Below are positions 62,962 to 64,000 of a DNA stretch of 64,000 nt, piece after piece. The position numbers were made by a program, and so were the translations under genes. The notes beneath the pieces are model-generated. The model was not told the DNA's origin. It saw nothing but the letters and a program-made list of their open reading frames with translations, and searched no databases. Position 1 is the stretch's first letter; the number at the start of each line of letters is the position of its first letter. This DNA is from Sepiola atlantica (Eukaryota > Mollusca > Cephalopoda > Sepiida > Sepiolidae). The stretch is taken from assembly GCA_963556195.1 (NCBI GenBank), contig CAUVYP010000593.1, positions 186,001-250,000 of the forward strand, in the 5' to 3' direction.

Positions 62962-64000
62962 TTAGTGCGATTTAAAGTTGATATCGCTTTTGTTTATAAC
63001 TTCACCATTCTTTAGAATTGTGCCACGAAACTTTGCAGAGATAAGCGGAGTCACATACTCTACTGAAGTACCAAGTTTCAGAAGTGCAGCTCTTTTACTG
63101 CCGGAGATATGTCGATACAAACTGAATACGCAAAACATCGACAAAATTTAGCGCGTTTTAAAGTTGATATCGCTTTTGTTTATAACTTCCACATTTATTC
63201 GAATTGTGCAACGAAACTTTGCACAGATTAGCGGAGTCACATTTTCTACTGAAGTACTAAGTTTCAGAAGTGCAGCTCTTGTACTGCCGGAGATATGTCG
63301 ATACAAACTGAATACGCAAAACATCGACAAAATTTAGCGCGTTTTAAAGTTGATATCGCTTTTGTTTATAACTTCCACATTTATTCGAATTGTGCAACGA
63401 AACTTTGCACAGATTAGCAGAGTCACATTTTCTACTGAAGTACCAAGTTTCAGAAGTGCAGCTCTTGTACTGCCGGAGATATGTCGATACAAACTGAATA
63501 CGCAAAACATCAACAAAATTTAGCGCGTTTTAAAGTTGATATCGCTTTTGTTTATAACTTCCACATTTATTCGAATTGTGCAACGAAACTTTGCAGACAG
63601 TCGCGGATAGGCCTTATCTACTGAAGTACCAAGTTTCAGAAGTGCAGCTCTTGTACTGCCGGAGATATGTCGATACAAACTGAATACGCAAAACATCAAC
63701 AAAATTTAGCGCGTTTTAAAGTTGATATCGCATTTGTTTATAACTTCCACATTTATTCGAATTGTGCAACGAAACTTTGCACAGATTAGCGGAGTCACAT
63801 TTTCTACTGAAGTACCAAGTTTCAGAAGTGCAGCTCTTGTACTGCCGGAGATATGTCGATACAAACTGAATACGCAAAACATCAACAAAATTTAGCCCGT
63901 TTAAAAGTTGATATCGCTTTTGTTTATAACTTCCACATTTATTCGAATTGTTCAACGAAACTTTGCAGACAGTCGCGGAGACACATGTTCTACTGAAGTA
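62962..64000. repeat. 12-unit block, copy 2, cut by the window edge: E-S-G-H-G-C
   Basis: Same order as 60730-61768. Single differences: 'attagcagag' (63334), 'atcgcatttg' (63706), and 'gcccgtttaaaag' with 'ttgttcaacg' in the last unit. The final C unit is cut after u109. Confidence 0.85.
63892..64000. repeat. Partial satellite unit at the right edge (u1-u109), class C
   Basis: It has the right-domain C start 'ttagcccg' and cagacagtcgcgg with 'acatgttcta'. The array clearly continues past the window. Confidence 0.95.

Larger units (their letters stand above)
1..64000. repeat. Satellite DNA array, 186-bp unit, about 344 tandem copies
   Basis: Every part of the window is the same 186-bp unit repeated head to tail in one orientation. 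Complete units run from 94 to 63891, which is exactly 343 x 186 bp because one-base losses in the units at 3442 and 30783 are balanced by a two-base gain near 54217. The A-class unit has 70 G+C of 186 (37.6%). Most units carry GATATC at u19-24, TTTAAA at u10-15 and TTCGAA at u51-56 (the last absent in E units). A long homogeneous array of a nucleosome-sized unit with higher-order structure is what centromeric or pericentromeric satellites look like; that location is inferred, not shown. No flanking unique DNA is visible, so the array extends beyond both ends. I do not recognise the family. Confidence 0.98.

Noticed and set aside
94..63888. Several hundred 60-codon minus-strand open frames as genes
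   Set aside because: They are one frame of the satellite unit, opening with TTG and closed by the same TAA in each unit. Units at 838, 33944, 40082, 48824, 50498, 52358, 57010 and 59614 carry stops, and I recognise no protein family.
1..64000. CRISPR array
   Set aside because: The whole 186 bp is repeated with no unique spacers; CRISPR repeats are much shorter and alternate with spacers of differing sequence. No cas genes are present.
1..64000. Alpha satellite or another named satellite
   Set aside because: The unit is 186 bp, not 171 bp, and I see no match to alpha satellite or any satellite I know by sequence. A database search would be needed to name it.
1..64000. Repetitive protein gene (long tandem-repeat protein)
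   Set aside because: Although the period is a multiple of three, each unit has at least one stop in every frame I followed, so no frame runs through more than two or three units.
1..64000. Mobile elements, tRNA, rRNA, telomere repeats
   Set aside because: No sequence outside the 186-bp unit was found, and the unit has no tRNA-like or rRNA-like segment, terminal inverted repeat, poly(A) tail or short telomeric motif.
1..64000. A novel defence or other multi-gene system
   Set aside because: There are no genes in the window. The interesting content is satellite higher-order structure and its recombination history.

Overview
The whole 64 kb window is one uninterrupted eukaryotic satellite DNA array. 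A 186-bp unit (about 38% G+C) is repeated head to tail: a 93-bp partial unit at 1-93, 343 complete units at 94-63891, and a 109-bp partial unit at 63892-64000. I see no unique sequence, protein-coding gene, RNA gene, transposon or CRISPR array. The unit length is typical of centromeric or pericentromeric satellites in animals and plants, and no bacterial or viral feature is present. I do not recognise the family and cannot name the species. Unit positions below are u1-u186, with u1 the first base of the 'ttagcg' motif (for example 280, 466, 1024).

The units fall into discrete classes, set mainly by a variable cassette at about u73-u113. A: cacagattagcgg + acatgttcta. B: cagaccgtcgcgg + acacgttcta. 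C: cagacagtcgcgg + acatgttcta. D: tagacagtcgcgg + ataggccttttcta + gaggtacc. E: ttcaccattctttagaa at u40-u56 + cagagataagcgg + acatgctcta. F: cacaggttagcgg + ctacggaag. G: cacagattagcgg + acattttcta, then tacccag (mostly left) or taccaag (right). H: cagacagtcgcgg + ataggccttatcta. S: like G but tactaag, usually with the tail catcgacaaaat. Primes and asterisks mark subvariants.

Layout. The left domain (1 to about 33.4 kb) uses A, B, C, D, E, F and G. Its clearest order is an 8-unit higher-order repeat (HOR), C-A-F-E-A-B-G-D (1488 bp), best seen at 11997-22784. It also holds a 10/11-unit pair (466-4370), a 3-unit pair (4371-5486), a 9-unit repeat in three copies (5673-10694), a 19-unit duplication (11811-18878), two overlapping 4-unit duplications (23157-25760) and a 7-unit duplication (26691-29294). 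The right domain (about 33.4 kb to the end) uses A, C, E, G, H and S. It is built of 10-unit (34130-37849), 8-unit (42314-45289), 9-unit (47708-51055), 10-unit (50312-54031) and 3-unit (57568-58683) duplications. B, D and F appear there only inside a 20-unit block (38036-41755) that copies the domain boundary at 31898-35617.

No genes work together here. The content is a recombination record: unequal exchange in near-perfect 186-bp register, with only three length changes seen in 343 units (-1, -1, +2 bp). The 60-codon open frames that recur on both strands are a by-product of a unit length divisible by three (62 codons) with one stop per unit. I do not call them genes.
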